Shown here piece by piece: positions 7,564-16,003 of a stretch of DNA of 33,470 nucleotides (its first letter is position 1; every line of letters starts with the position of its first letter). The translations under genes and the position numbers were made by a program. Origin of the DNA: Canibacter sp052085365 (GTDB taxonomy: Bacteria > Actinomycetota > Actinomycetes > Actinomycetales > Microbacteriaceae); NCBI GenBank assembly GCA_052085365.1, contig JBQDFP010000022.1:1-33470 (forward strand), read 5' to 3'. The notes under the pieces were generated by a model, which saw nothing but the letters and a program-made list of their open reading frames with translations, had not been told where the DNA came from and made no database searches.

Positions 7564-8274
7564 TTATGCTGCCGAACTCTCTTCGTCATCCGTGTCATCG
7601 TCAAACACAAACACTTCCTGGACACCGTCAACGTCGTGCAATTTCGGCATCAAAATATCCAATGCCGGCTTCCCTTTAAACCGCACGTCGACTTCAACAA
7701 GGTTTGACTTCTCGCGTTTTGAAGTGCTGAGAATTAACGCTGAGAAACCAATCTCGGTCGCAACACTTAAGATGCGTCTGAGCACACCCTCGCCGTCAAC
7801 GTACACGATACGCAAAACCCGTCGGGTATCGCGCGTGGGAAGTTTCACAATCAGGGGTCCGATGACCGTTAACGTGAGCAGATGCACGGCTGTAAGCCCG
7901 ATCGCGAGCGATACCATGCCCGCACCGGCCGCCATCCCAACGGCCGCAGAAACCCAGATAGTGGCCGCTGTCGTGAGGCCGCGAACGATCGTGCGCTGCG
8001 TGAAGATCACGCCCGCGCCGAGGAAACCAATACCGGACACCACCTGCGCAGCAATCCGCGAAGGGTCAAGCACGACTTCTTCTCCGAGCACGGGTGCAAA
8101 CCCGAATGCTGAGACGAGGGTAAACGCTGCCGAGCCGGTACCGACGAGCACGTGGGTGCGAAAACCTGCAGCCTTTTGACGAAACTGTCGTTCAAAGCCA
8201 ATGAACGCGCATAACACGAAGGCAAGACCTAACAGGCCTAACTGCACGCCAGAATCAGACGTCCACCACTGCAT
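7564..8274 (-). CDS. MgtC/SapB family protein
   Basis: The 236-residue protein has the MgtC membrane domain. The early GLAFVLCAFIGFERQ segment is followed by AAGFRTHVLVGTGSAAF. The signature GIGFLGAGVIF and GLTTAATIWVSAAVGMAAGAG come next. After about residue 150 comes a soluble ACT-like regulatory tail ending in acidic residues (DDDTDDEE). MgtC proteins aid growth at low magnesium and modulate the F-type ATPase in pathogens; the role here is not shown. It reads convergently to DUF3817. The ATG at 8274 has no Shine-Dalgarno but lies six bases after TAGACT on the minus strand. This points to a leaderless transcript. Confidence 0.9.
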   Translation of the reverse strand: MQWWTSDSGVQLGLLGLAFVLCAFIGFERQFRQKAAGFRTHVLVGTGSAAFTLVSAFGFAPVLGEEVVLDPSRIAAQVVSGIGFLGAGVIFTQRTIVRGLTTAATIWVSAAVGMAAGAGMVSLAIGLTAVHLLTLTVIGPLIVKLPTRDTRRVLRIVYVDGEGVLRRILSVATEIGFSALILSTSKREKSNLVEVDVRFKGKPALDILMPKLHDVDGVQEVFVFDDDTDDEESSAA

Positions 8275-8280
8275 TTTGCC

Positions 8281-8286
8281 AGTCTA
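8281..8286 (-). promoter_or_regulatory. -10 hexamer of the MgtC-family gene
   Basis: On the minus strand TAGACT is followed by six bases and then the ATG at 8274. TCGAGA lies 17 bp upstream of it as a fair -35. Confidence 0.5.
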
Positions 8287-8316
8287 CGTGACGACAGTTG
8301 ATGTCTCGAATATGCG

Positions 8317-9435
8317 TTATCGGTATTGCGCGCTGATCGGACATTCGAAGGGATCACGTGCAGCGAGACCGACACGGTTCAGGTACTCGATCACAATTGC
8401 GTACGAACGTAAGAGTGAGGTTTCGGTGTACGGAACATTGAGTTTCTCGCAGTGCTGCATCACAATTTTGCGTGCCTTCGAGAGATACGGGCGTGCCATG
8501 CTTGGGAACAAGTGATGCTCAACCTGGTAGTTCAGGCCACCCATCAGTGTGGTCGCCCACCAGCCGCCGCGAATATTTCGTGAGGTGCGCACCTGTTTGG
8601 TAAAGAAATCGATACGGGCATCGTGCGCAATGATCGGCATTCCTTTGTGGTTCGGGGCAAACGATGCACCCATATACACACCGAATACGGCAATCTGAAG
8701 TCCCGAGAACGCGAACGCCATGCCGAGCGGCAAGAAGTAAAAAATTGGTCCATAGAAGACCGCGAAGCGAACCAGGATGATCGATAGCTCGATCCACCGC
8801 CCCTTAACTTGCTGTTTGCTGAACAGATGCTTGAAACTGTGCATGTGCAAATTTAGGCCTTCAAGCGTGAGCAACGGGAAGAATAACCATCCCTGATATT
8901 TCGTGATTGCGCGCCGTAACCCACGAGCTTCCACTGCATCTTCTTCAACAAAGGAGATGGTGTCGACACCAATGTCAGGGTCCTTCCCAACACGGTTCGG
9001 ATTACCGTGGTGTCTGGTGTGTTTAGAGTCCCACCAGGAATAGCTCATTCCGATAAGTCCCGCGAGTATGCGAGCCAAGCGGTCGTTTGCGGGACCGAGC
9101 GACAAAATCTGCCGGTGCGCAGCTTCGTGCGCGAGAAACGCGATCTGCGTAAAAATCAATCCAAATGCGAGTGCAATCAGGAGTTGAAACCAGCTATCAC
9201 CTAAAAGAATGAACCCCGTGACCGCGCCAGCAAATGCGATAGCGATCGCAATGCCGATGCTCCAGTACGCCCAAGCAGCTCGTCTGAGTAAGCCAGCCTC
9301 GCGAACCAATTCGGATACCTGTCGGTACGCTTTGGCTACTGGTGGGAAGTCAGCAGCTTTCGCTCGAGTCGGTCGAATTGGTCCAAGTCCTTGAAGGATT
9401 TTTGTCTCCGTCGCTGTCGATGACATAATCGGCAT
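8317..9435 (-). CDS. Membrane fatty-acid (acyl-CoA/acyl-lipid) desaturase
   Basis: This 372-residue integral membrane di-iron desaturase introduces a double bond into fatty acyl chains and helps tune membrane fluidity. The three histidine clusters are present: HEAAH at about 103-107, HTRHH at 139-143 and EHH in NYQVEHHLFP at about 306-308. Hydrophobic spans lie near 55-100 and 215-260. It resembles the linoleoyl-CoA/DesA3-type group of actinobacteria. The electron donor (ferredoxin or an oxidoreductase) is not encoded next to it. The ATG at 9435 has AGAAAG about six bases upstream; a second in-frame ATG lies three codons downstream. The 189 bp up to the nitrite reductase gene hold no gene I can support. 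Confidence 0.93.
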   Translation of the reverse strand: MPIMSSTATETKILQGLGPIRPTRAKAADFPPVAKAYRQVSELVREAGLLRRAAWAYWSIGIAIAIAFAGAVTGFILLGDSWFQLLIALAFGLIFTQIAFLAHEAAHRQILSLGPANDRLARILAGLIGMSYSWWDSKHTRHHGNPNRVGKDPDIGVDTISFVEEDAVEARGLRRAITKYQGWLFFPLLTLEGLNLHMHSFKHLFSKQQVKGRWIELSIILVRFAVFYGPIFYFLPLGMAFAFSGLQIAVFGVYMGASFAPNHKGMPIIAHDARIDFFTKQVRTSRNIRGGWWATTLMGGLNYQVEHHLFPSMARPYLSKARKIVMQHCEKLNVPYTETSLLRSYAIVIEYLNRVGLAARDPFECPISAQYR

Positions 9436-9624
9436 CTTTGCTTTCTATTGCGCCGCATGCGGCTTCTGAGCTAAAAGGCAAATGCCGTTCGCTTCACCTA
9501 ACCGTACCGAGACCACCATGCAGTGCGCTGTATATCAACGGCATATCAACTGTGTTTTAGAAAGATCGCTTCTGTTCGATGGGTGTCGGCGGCGGTTCTG
9601 CGCTGCATTCTTCGGAATACCGGT

Positions 9625-12261
9625 CTATTCGGACACGTGCACGGTCCCGTGCGCGCCACGTTCCGCATCCACCATGTAGTGAGATACGAACGGATAGTTT
9701 CCGGCTTCCGGGAAGGTTAATTCAGTAAACCCACCCTGTGCAGGCAGCAGAGCTAGTGCTTGTGACCCAGTGTCCGTTTCGCGGTCAATCAAGTAGCGGC
9801 CCTCGGACCAGACCGTGTCGAACTGCCCTCCGACGACATGGAAGCTCGATGGGCGTTCAATTCCTGCATCTAACACCCACAGCCGTACGCGTTCGCCGAC
9901 CTTCGCGGTGAGCGGTTCATGATCGTATTGGTTCGCGTATCCGTTGAAGACGACCAGGTCAGGGTTTCGGTCGGAGACCTTCTCGACGTCGACCTCTCCG
10001 GCGTCGTGGTCGCCCAAGTAATATTCGCCCTGCACAAGCACGTAACTGTGATCGACTTCCGGTAAGTTTTCTGGCTCAATGACGACAGCCCCGTACATCC
10101 CGTTTGCAATGTGTGCGCTCATCGGCATCGTTGAACAGTGATACATCCAGATACCGGAGCGTGTGGCCGTAAACGTGTACTCGAGCTGTTCGCCGGGCTG
10201 AATCGTTCGCATCGGTTTGTCTGGGGCGAGTGCACCTGCATGAAAATCAATCGAATGCCCCATAGAAGCATCGTTCTTGAGTGTGACTTCAAAAGTGTCG
10301 CCGACTCTGCCGTGTAGCACGGGGCCCGGCGCGGTATCGTCGAAGGTCCACAGGGTTTGTGTCACCCCGGGGGCAACTTCCTGCACGGTGTCGCGGGCCG
10401 TCAACGTAACTTTGTGCGTCGTGGGCCCTGTAGATGCCGGGAGCGGATCAAGCCTCGCGTCGATCGGTGTAAACGTTTTACCGGGCTCACCCATAAGGTC
10501 TATCGCGTCGTCTGATGCTTCACGGTTGCCCGACATATGGTCGTGCTTGCTGGAACTGTCACCGGAGTTCGCTTCTGTTTTTGCCCCGCTTGCGACAATG
10601 CTCATCGTCATGCCCATTTGCTTGTGTCCAATAATTGAACACCACCCGTCAAGGTCACCAGTGATGACACCTACATCGATCGTTTCGGAATCACCCGGAG
10701 CTAGCCGCTTCCCACCGGTTCCGTTCTCGAACACGAGATCATGTGTTTGCTCCGGGTCCGTATTGGTGAGTTCAATAATCAATCGGGTGCCGACCGGCAC
10801 GTTAATCTCACTGGGCGTAAAGCGCATATTTGCGGCTTCAACCTCCACAGTCTGCACCGGTGCATCTGCCGCACCCGTTGCTGAGTTCCCCCAGCCGAGA
10901 CCCACAGGGTCGGCCGCTGCGGTCACGGCAACCGCCAGCATCACAGTGATGAATCCAGCCATGGCTTGCCCTGAACGCCGTCCAGGTTTCACCGAAGCGA
11001 TCGGTTGACGCGGGACGTCTTGAGTCTGTCGTGCTCGACGTTGCGCACGCATGGCCTGCCACATCACCACAAGGAATGATGCCACGGCGATGAAATACAG
11101 CAGCGACGCCACCACTCGCATCACACTCGAAACCGGCAGTGCACACACGCCGAGAGCTAAGTTCGCGACGCAGACTCTGAGCATCCCGAGACGGTCAAAC
11201 GCAATCGTCCCAACACGTACCGGGGTCGGCCCGCCGCCCAGCACCACCGGAATCAGATAGCTCAGGGCTCCAATCAACACCTGCGCAGCAAAACCGGCCA
11301 CAAGATACGGCACTGCCTGCCGGAACAGGTCACTTAATGATTCATGCCCACTGCCAGTAATTGCCGCTGTAACCGCAGCAACCAGCAGCACCGCGGTAAT
11401 GCCGATCCACCACACAAACGCAGCACCCACTGACAGTGCAGCAAAGCTCTCAGGCGCAGCGCGCCGAGCAGCACGCCACAGCGAGACACTAATCAGCAGG
11501 AGCCCCGCAAGATATGCGGCAAGTCCCAGCGCGACAACAGACATCAGCTCGAACACAAACCCAGCAGCTGCAGTCAATACGCCTGCAACTAATGCGGGCA
11601 GTGCGCGGACTGCCCCGGTTGTCGCATGGTCGTCTGCTTTCGTGCGCAAAATAGTTGGCCACAGTGTGACGAGCGTTCCTGCGACAGTGACGCCGATCCA
11701 CCCAAAAACGTTAAGTACAGCGTGCGCGAGCACCAGATTCGAGGCATCGCCACGCGCAATGATAGCTCCGAGCACCGCGCCAACCGTTAATAACGCAGCG
11801 GATGCGATGTAGTAGTGCACGGTGCGGCCAAACCTGCCCGCAAGGCTCTTGCGTGATCTCAAGAAGATGGAAACCGCATGCCAGAGAACGGCAGTGACCA
11901 GAAGTGCCACTCCCGCGAGGGTTACCGCCCACACCTGGGTCGGAACGCCGAAACAGATGAGCACAGCACCCAGGTTTGACAGCGTCAGTCGAATATTTTG
12001 AGTGCGACGCTCTGCCACAGTTGCGCGAGTACGCAGCAGTGCATAGGAAAAGTACTGACTCCACACCAGTATCGCGTGCGTGATGGCACCTAGTAAAAGC
12101 AGGTGGATCATTAACCAGCGTGGGAACGGAATCTCACGGTGCACTGCAACGGCAATAACGGTCAGCACGAGCCAAATCGCGGTCGGCAGATCACGCATAG
12201 GCCAGAAGCCCCTGCGCGCGGGCGCGGCTTTGCCGGTGGGAGGAGCGTTTAGAAGACTCAT
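9625..12261 (-). CDS. Membrane-anchored copper nitrite reductase fused to an extra cupredoxin and a polytopic membrane domain
   Basis: This 878-residue fusion has three parts. Residues 25-405 form about ten transmembrane helices with histidines in helices (H53, H62, H128, H180), resembling NnrS/heme-copper-type membrane domains. After another hydrophobic span (435-452) comes a cupredoxin at about 470-556, with likely type 1 copper ligands H507, C541, H546 and M551. After a His/Ser-rich linker, residues 610-878 are a complete two-domain copper nitrite reductase (NirK/AniA type). Its type 1 ligands are H669, C709, H717 and M722, and its type 2 ligands H674, H708 and H861. The catalytic pair is D672 and H808. 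All ligands are present, so reduction of nitrite to NO outside the membrane is expected. The extra cupredoxin probably passes electrons. The start overlaps the preceding gene's stop as ATGA. The reductase call is firm; the N-terminal domain's role is not. Confidence 0.92.
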   Translation of the reverse strand: MSLLNAPPTGKAAPARRGFWPMRDLPTAIWLVLTVIAVAVHREIPFPRWLMIHLLLLGAITHAILVWSQYFSYALLRTRATVAERRTQNIRLTLSNLGAVLICFGVPTQVWAVTLAGVALLVTAVLWHAVSIFLRSRKSLAGRFGRTVHYYIASAALLTVGAVLGAIIARGDASNLVLAHAVLNVFGWIGVTVAGTLVTLWPTILRTKADDHATTGAVRALPALVAGVLTAAAGFVFELMSVVALGLAAYLAGLLLISVSLWRAARRAAPESFAALSVGAAFVWWIGITAVLLVAAVTAAITGSGHESLSDLFRQAVPYLVAGFAAQVLIGALSYLIPVVLGGGPTPVRVGTIAFDRLGMLRVCVANLALGVCALPVSSVMRVVASLLYFIAVASFLVVMWQAMRAQRRARQTQDVPRQPIASVKPGRRSGQAMAGFITVMLAVAVTAAADPVGLGWGNSATGAADAPVQTVEVEAANMRFTPSEINVPVGTRLIIELTNTDPEQTHDLVFENGTGGKRLAPGDSETIDVGVITGDLDGWCSIIGHKQMGMTMSIVASGAKTEANSGDSSSKHDHMSGNREASDDAIDLMGEPGKTFTPIDARLDPLPASTGPTTHKVTLTARDTVQEVAPGVTQTLWTFDDTAPGPVLHGRVGDTFEVTLKNDASMGHSIDFHAGALAPDKPMRTIQPGEQLEYTFTATRSGIWMYHCSTMPMSAHIANGMYGAVVIEPENLPEVDHSYVLVQGEYYLGDHDAGEVDVEKVSDRNPDLVVFNGYANQYDHEPLTAKVGERVRLWVLDAGIERPSSFHVVGGQFDTVWSEGRYLIDRETDTGSQALALLPAQGGFTELTFPEAGNYPFVSHYMVDAERGAHGTVHVSE

Positions 12262-13421
12262 TGCCTCGTCTCTCGTGTGTGAGGTGCGCGACTAGTAGCT
12301 GCGGCCGAAGTGCCAGGTTTCTTCGCGGGTGGTCCGAGAACGGCGCTTGTAACTGCAATGACGATGAATAAGAGCAGTGCGGCGATGCCGAGCACCCCGC
12401 CGAGCTGCCAGGCCCATGGGAGCGTGAACGCGTCACCCAGCCACAGTCGAACGATGAGCGCAACTTGCAGCAATGCTGCCGGGGCCCAGAAAGCGGGACG
12501 ATAGGGGAGCGGAATGCGCAGCACCGCAGGAAGAATGGTCGTTGCGTGCGCCATGATCATCGAGAACGTATATCCCAAAAAGACGGCATGAATCACTGCA
12601 TCATAGGCAGTTTGGGACTCGGGGGCACCAAACAGCAGCACAACTGCCGCGACCGTAAGCCAGAGATATCCCACCAGAATGCAGGCGGCCATGTATCGGA
12701 TGACCCCGGTGGATTTGATCGTACGACGTGCAATATCGTGACGAATAAGCCACGCCACGAGCGACAGCAGCACGAGGCCAAGCAGCGCTGCGCCGGTGTC
12801 GCTGTGTACCACTCCGACGATGAGTGCGACGGTCATTGCCCAGGCATGCGCCAGCAGGACCGTACTTGAATTGGGACCCATTGTGATCCGAGCGAGTTCA
12901 ACGCGTTCCGCAGCAATGGTCAGCACCAGAAAACCAATGAGCCACGGTACGACGTGTGAGAACTGAACGTCAGAAATCCAGATAATGCTGCCCGCAAGCG
13001 CGAGTGCCGCGCCCAAAAGCTGCGTTAATACCGTTGCGTCGTGTTGGCGGCGCCACAGTGGTACATACAGGAACATGAATGCGGCGCAGCCCACTGCCAG
13101 CCCAATTTTTGCGTACGAGATTGGAAGGGGGTCGACGATGAGTGCGAGCCCACTGACTCCAAGAAGTGCTGGCGCGAAATATCCGTACCAGCGTCCGAGC
13201 GCGGCTGCGCGCTCGAGTGACACGAGGGTCGCGACGGTGCCGAGTGTCAAGAGCATACCGTGCACTTCGGGCAGGCGTTTGAACGTGAGCGGGGCCGGCA
13301 GTCCTAAAAGCAGGAGCCCAGCATCGAGCCCCAAAAGGAGTGCGATCCCGCCTGGAATAAGCCAAGCGAGTCGGCCTGAAATCTGTTGTTTGCGATGACC
13401 AGTCGCCTGGTTGGCGCTCAT
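12258..13421 (-). CDS. Polytopic membrane protein, NnrS-like
   Basis: This 387-residue protein is almost entirely hydrophobic, with about ten to twelve helices. It carries scattered histidines such as PEVHGMLLTLG, LLAHAWAMT and IHAVFLGYTFSMIMAHATT, then ILPAVLRIPLPYRPAFW. The pattern is that of NnrS-like heme/copper membrane proteins that accompany nitrite and NO metabolism, but the match is by eye. I start it at 13421 because that ATG overlaps the regulator's stop as ATGA; a longer frame begins 27 bp upstream inside the regulator gene. Its own stop overlaps the nitrite reductase start in the same way. The two overlaps indicate one transcript with coupled translation, and a shared pathway with the reductase. 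Confidence 0.8.
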   Translation of the reverse strand: MSANQATGHRKQQISGRLAWLIPGGIALLLGLDAGLLLLGLPAPLTFKRLPEVHGMLLTLGTVATLVSLERAAALGRWYGYFAPALLGVSGLALIVDPLPISYAKIGLAVGCAAFMFLYVPLWRRQHDATVLTQLLGAALALAGSIIWISDVQFSHVVPWLIGFLVLTIAAERVELARITMGPNSSTVLLAHAWAMTVALIVGVVHSDTGAALLGLVLLSLVAWLIRHDIARRTIKSTGVIRYMAACILVGYLWLTVAAVVLLFGAPESQTAYDAVIHAVFLGYTFSMIMAHATTILPAVLRIPLPYRPAFWAPAALLQVALIVRLWLGDAFTLPWAWQLGGVLGIAALLLFIVIAVTSAVLGPPAKKPGTSAAATSRAPHTRETRQ

Positions 13422-14119
13422 GATGACGCCAGCAGGCGCAACACACACGCTCCCTGTTGTGCGAATGGGTCAAGCTGCGCAGTAAGGCGAGGGTCGCGGG
13501 ACTGCGCAACGGCTTCGACCATACCTTCGTGTGCGGAACACACCAGGTCTGATCGGTGGGCGGCGGAGAGCAGCGGACACGTGTGTAAGAGACTGTGATC
13601 GTCGAGTTTCTCTGGTGCGAAACCTTGTTCGCGCATGACTTGATCGACAAGTGCGTCGGCTGATTCGGTGATAGCGCTCTCGCTCGTATCGTGGTCGCCC
13701 TCATCTTGATGCGGTGCGCGTGTGAGTTGTTCACCCCAGAGTTTCCCGGCATATCTTGCGGCAGCACGTGGGTTCTTGCTCTCAGCAGCAAGTGACTCAG
13801 TCATGGATACAGCGAGCGCCGCGTAGGGGTGGAGTGCTTCCGTCTGAGTAGCTCGCCACCGGTTCACCGGGCGACCTTGCCCACTGGGTTCACCCTGCTG
13901 GCGTCGCACATATCCATCTGCGAGTAGCCGTTGGAGATGTCCACGTACCGTGTTTTCATGAAGCTGGGTACGTACCGCGAGTTCTGCCACAGTGCTCGCG
14001 TTTTCACGTTCCAACTCGCGAAGGATCCGTTCCCGGCTCGGAGAGTGCAAACGGTCAGCGCCCGTTCGACGTGGTTGGGCGTGAGACGACGCCTCATTTT
14101 GCACAAGATTGTTTTCCAC
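13418..14119 (-). CDS. Winged-helix regulator with a C-terminal cysteine cluster, probable Fe-S or NO/redox sensor
   Basis: The 233-residue protein has an N-terminal winged helix (about 25-75: SPSRERILRELE, VAELAVRTQLHENTVRGHLQ, GYVRRQQ with the wing GQGRPVNRW). Its only cysteines are C181, C194 and C225 near the C-terminus, spaced C-x12-C-x30-C with nearby histidines. This resembles the SufR/ArsR-like group that ligates an Fe-S cluster, although SufR itself has four cysteines. It leads the operon that ends with the nitrite reductase, so sensing NO, oxygen or redox state is an inference. An open frame extends to 14194 but overlaps the divergent DUF2249 gene. The GTG at 14119 lies seven bases after TACAAT on the minus strand, so I prefer that start. 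Its stop overlaps the next gene as ATGA. Confidence 0.82.
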   Translation of the reverse strand: MENNLVQNEASSHAQPRRTGADRLHSPSRERILRELERENASTVAELAVRTQLHENTVRGHLQRLLADGYVRRQQGEPSGQGRPVNRWRATQTEALHPYAALAVSMTESLAAESKNPRAAARYAGKLWGEQLTRAPHQDEGDHDTSESAITESADALVDQVMREQGFAPEKLDDHSLLHTCPLLSAAHRSDLVCSAHEGMVEAVAQSRDPRLTAQLDPFAQQGACVLRLLASS

Positions 14120-14136
14120 GGTACTAATTGTAATAA
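14109..14136. promoter_or_regulatory. Overlapping divergent promoters between regulator and DUF2249 genes
   Basis: On the minus strand TACAAT (14132-14127) ends seven bases before the regulator GTG at 14119. On the plus strand TTGTTT (14109-14114), a 16-bp spacer and TAATAA (14131-14136) could drive DUF2249. The two -10 regions share bases. A single bound regulator could therefore control both directions. Confidence 0.4.
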
Positions 14137-14183
14137 ACTTATCGGTAACAGAAGAAATCCACTCTTGAGGAGGCCTGTGATTC

Positions 14184-14498
14184 ATGGCGCACATTGATAT
14201 TCACCGCTCACGTGACGAAGCGACTGAGCAACCGTCCAATGGCACCTGTGCGTGCGGTGGTCATGACGAATCATTGCCTGAGCTTGATGTTCAGACGATT
14301 CCGCACGCAATTCGGCACGCTGCAATCTTTGGTGCACTCGAGTCATTGCATGTGGGCGGGGGCATGATTATCTCGGCAACCCACAACCCACTGCCGCTGC
14401 TTGAACAACTCCGTTCACAGCATGCGGACAAATTCGAGACCGAATACCTTGACGAGGGACCTGAACGCTGGCGCCTGTTTATTCGGAGGAACGCGTGA
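14184..14498 (+). CDS. DUF2249 domain protein
   Basis: This 104-residue soluble protein has a Cys/His cluster CACGGHDE at about 23-30. The DUF2249 fold follows: LDVQTIPHAIRHAAIFGAL, then GGGMIISATHNPLPLLEQL and ERWRLFIRR at the end. DUF2249 proteins often sit beside nitrite or NO metabolism genes and are suspected of a redox or metal role, but no activity is established. It has the strong Shine-Dalgarno GAGGAGG about ten bases before the ATG. It is divergent from the regulator of the nitrite reductase operon. Its stop overlaps the cupin gene's GTG start as GTGA, so the two are coupled. Confidence 0.88.
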   Translation: MAHIDIHRSRDEATEQPSNGTCACGGHDESLPELDVQTIPHAIRHAAIFGALESLHVGGGMIISATHNPLPLLEQLRSQHADKFETEYLDEGPERWRLFIRRNA

Positions 14499-14851
14499 GC
14501 GACCAAGCGCCGCAGCAACCGTTCGAACTCGTATCGAATGATCAGCAGGCCCTCATCGACGCAGTCCCCGTTTCCAACGATCGGTTTCAGATTAAACGGG
14601 TATTCCAAACGGATGGCTTCCGACTGATTCGACTTGCCTTCGCCCCGGGGCAGATTATGCGTGAGCATTCCACACCCACACCGCTGATCGTGCAGACACT
14701 AACGGGCCGTCTCATGTTTCGAATCGCAGGTGAAGAGCTCACGCTCGAACCCGGTGCCGTGCTCTATGTTGAGCCGAATGAAAAGCACGAACTTGAAGCG
14801 ATCACTGATACACATGTGCTTCTGACACTCGGGGAAATTCCTAAAAACTAG
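14495..14851 (+). CDS. Small cupin-domain protein
   Basis: This 118-residue single-domain cupin is read from a GTG overlapping the DUF2249 stop, with GGAGG about six bases upstream. Cupin motif 1 is degenerate (PGQIMREHSTPTPLIVQTLTG, with one central histidine). Motif 2 is PGAVLYVEPNEKHEL, with a histidine in the right place. Such proteins bind a divalent metal and can be sensors, isomerases or dioxygenases; nothing here chooses between them. Coupling to DUF2249 and the divergent position to the nitrite reductase operon suggest a role in the same response. Its 3' end faces the flavoprotein gene with only 15 bp between. Confidence 0.85.
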   Translation: MSDQAPQQPFELVSNDQQALIDAVPVSNDRFQIKRVFQTDGFRLIRLAFAPGQIMREHSTPTPLIVQTLTGRLMFRIAGEELTLEPGAVLYVEPNEKHELEAITDTHVLLTLGEIPKN

Positions 14852-14866
14852 TTACTACGAAAGTGT

Positions 14867-15991
14867 TTACGCATTGAACTGCCGGGCGAGCCGGCGTGCG
14901 GCGTCACGGCCGGCGCGGTTTGCGCCAACAGTTGACTGCGAAGGTCCAAAGCCGATCAGGTGAACGCGTGGATCGTCCGCGACCTGCGTGCCCCGCATCG
15001 CTATGCCACCTCGGCGGTTCCGCAGTCGCAATGGTGCCAGGTGAGCGAGGTCCGCTCGGTAGCCGGTCGCCCACAGAATCACATCGACTGCGGTAAAGCT
15101 TCCGTCTGCCTCTCGGACCCCGTTCGGTTCGAGCGCAGTGAACATTGGTCTGGCCTTCAGCACGCCGCGTTCTTTGGCCGCAACTGCGTAGGGTGTCCAA
15201 ATCAGTCCCGTGTAGGAAACGACGCTTCGCTGTGGGTTGCCCTGTTCTGCTTCACTAGTAACTTTTCGAATTACTTCACGACCTTCGTTTTCTGCCCGGA
15301 ATGCTCCATCCATAAACACCGGCTCGCGCCGGGTGTACCAGAGCACTTCGGTTGTGCGTGAGATCTCTTCGAGCAGTTGCACCGCAGAAATGCCGCCACC
15401 GACGATCGCAACCTTCTTCTGAGCGAACGCCTCACTCGAGACATAGTTGCGTGCGTGAAGCTGTTCTCCAGTAAACGAATTCGAGCCGTGGAAGTGAGGC
15501 AGAACCGGGTTATTCCAGGTCCCAGTAGCGTTAATGATGGCACTCGCCCGCCAGATACCGCTGTCAGTTGTCACTATAAAATCAGCAGTGCTCGAGGCGC
15601 TCGCATACCGTATCGATGAAACGCTAACGGGCCGAACAATCGGTAAGTGCATGTGGGCCTCAAACGCTGCAAAATATCGAGGGACCGCGGTATTGCTGGA
15701 CTCTGCGGGGTCAATTTCAGGTTTTGGAAAATCTGGCAGATCAAAAATCCCGTTCACGGTTCGCATCGTGAGCGTATCCCACCGGTGCTGCCACGCTCCG
15801 CCAGGTTCGAGGTTTTTGTCAAGCACAACGAAGGTGGGGCCGAGGCTTGCAGTATCACGTGGCTTACGAAACCCCCGCTGCTGCAAATGGTACGCGGCAG
15901 ACAACCCTGCTTGCCCCGCACCTATCACAACAACGGTCGCGAACTGCTCGTTAGTAGCAGAAATACCGGACGGATTGCACTGTTTGCCCAT
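14867..15991 (-). CDS. FAD/NAD(P)-binding flavoprotein monooxygenase-like protein
   Basis: This 374-residue protein has two Rossmann dinucleotide motifs. The FAD site is VVVIGAGQAGLSAAYHL (about 20-36) and the NAD(P) site is VAIVGGGISAVQLLEE (about 194-209). ATGTW at about 155-159 and WATGYR in the C-terminal third match flavin-containing monooxygenase / CzcO-like oxidoreductases. The PGGAWQHRWDTL segment near residue 63 is also typical. It probably oxygenates a nucleophilic sulphur or nitrogen compound or reduces a small electron acceptor; the substrate is unknown. No transmembrane helix or signal peptide is seen. It lies 12 bp after the DUF488 gene on the same strand and is probably co-transcribed. 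It converges on the cupin gene. Confidence 0.88.
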   Translation of the reverse strand: MGKQCNPSGISATNEQFATVVVIGAGQAGLSAAYHLQQRGFRKPRDTASLGPTFVVLDKNLEPGGAWQHRWDTLTMRTVNGIFDLPDFPKPEIDPAESSNTAVPRYFAAFEAHMHLPIVRPVSVSSIRYASASSTADFIVTTDSGIWRASAIINATGTWNNPVLPHFHGSNSFTGEQLHARNYVSSEAFAQKKVAIVGGGISAVQLLEEISRTTEVLWYTRREPVFMDGAFRAENEGREVIRKVTSEAEQGNPQRSVVSYTGLIWTPYAVAAKERGVLKARPMFTALEPNGVREADGSFTAVDVILWATGYRADLAHLAPLRLRNRRGGIAMRGTQVADDPRVHLIGFGPSQSTVGANRAGRDAARRLARQFNA

Positions 15992-16003
15992 TTCGTTGAA
16001 ACG

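Noticed and set aside
7440..7631. 63-aa minus-strand open frame after the MgtC-family gene
   Set aside because: It overlaps the MgtC 3' end in another frame and shows no motif or Shine-Dalgarno.
9482..9720. Short plus-strand open frames between desaturase and nitrite reductase genes
   Set aside because: They overlap the nitrite reductase 3' end and have no supporting start signal.
12970..13791. Long 273-aa open frame on the minus strand
   Set aside because: It overlaps the NnrS-like and regulator genes in another frame, has an Arg/Thr/Ser-rich composition and no motif; both real genes have coupled starts and clear domains.
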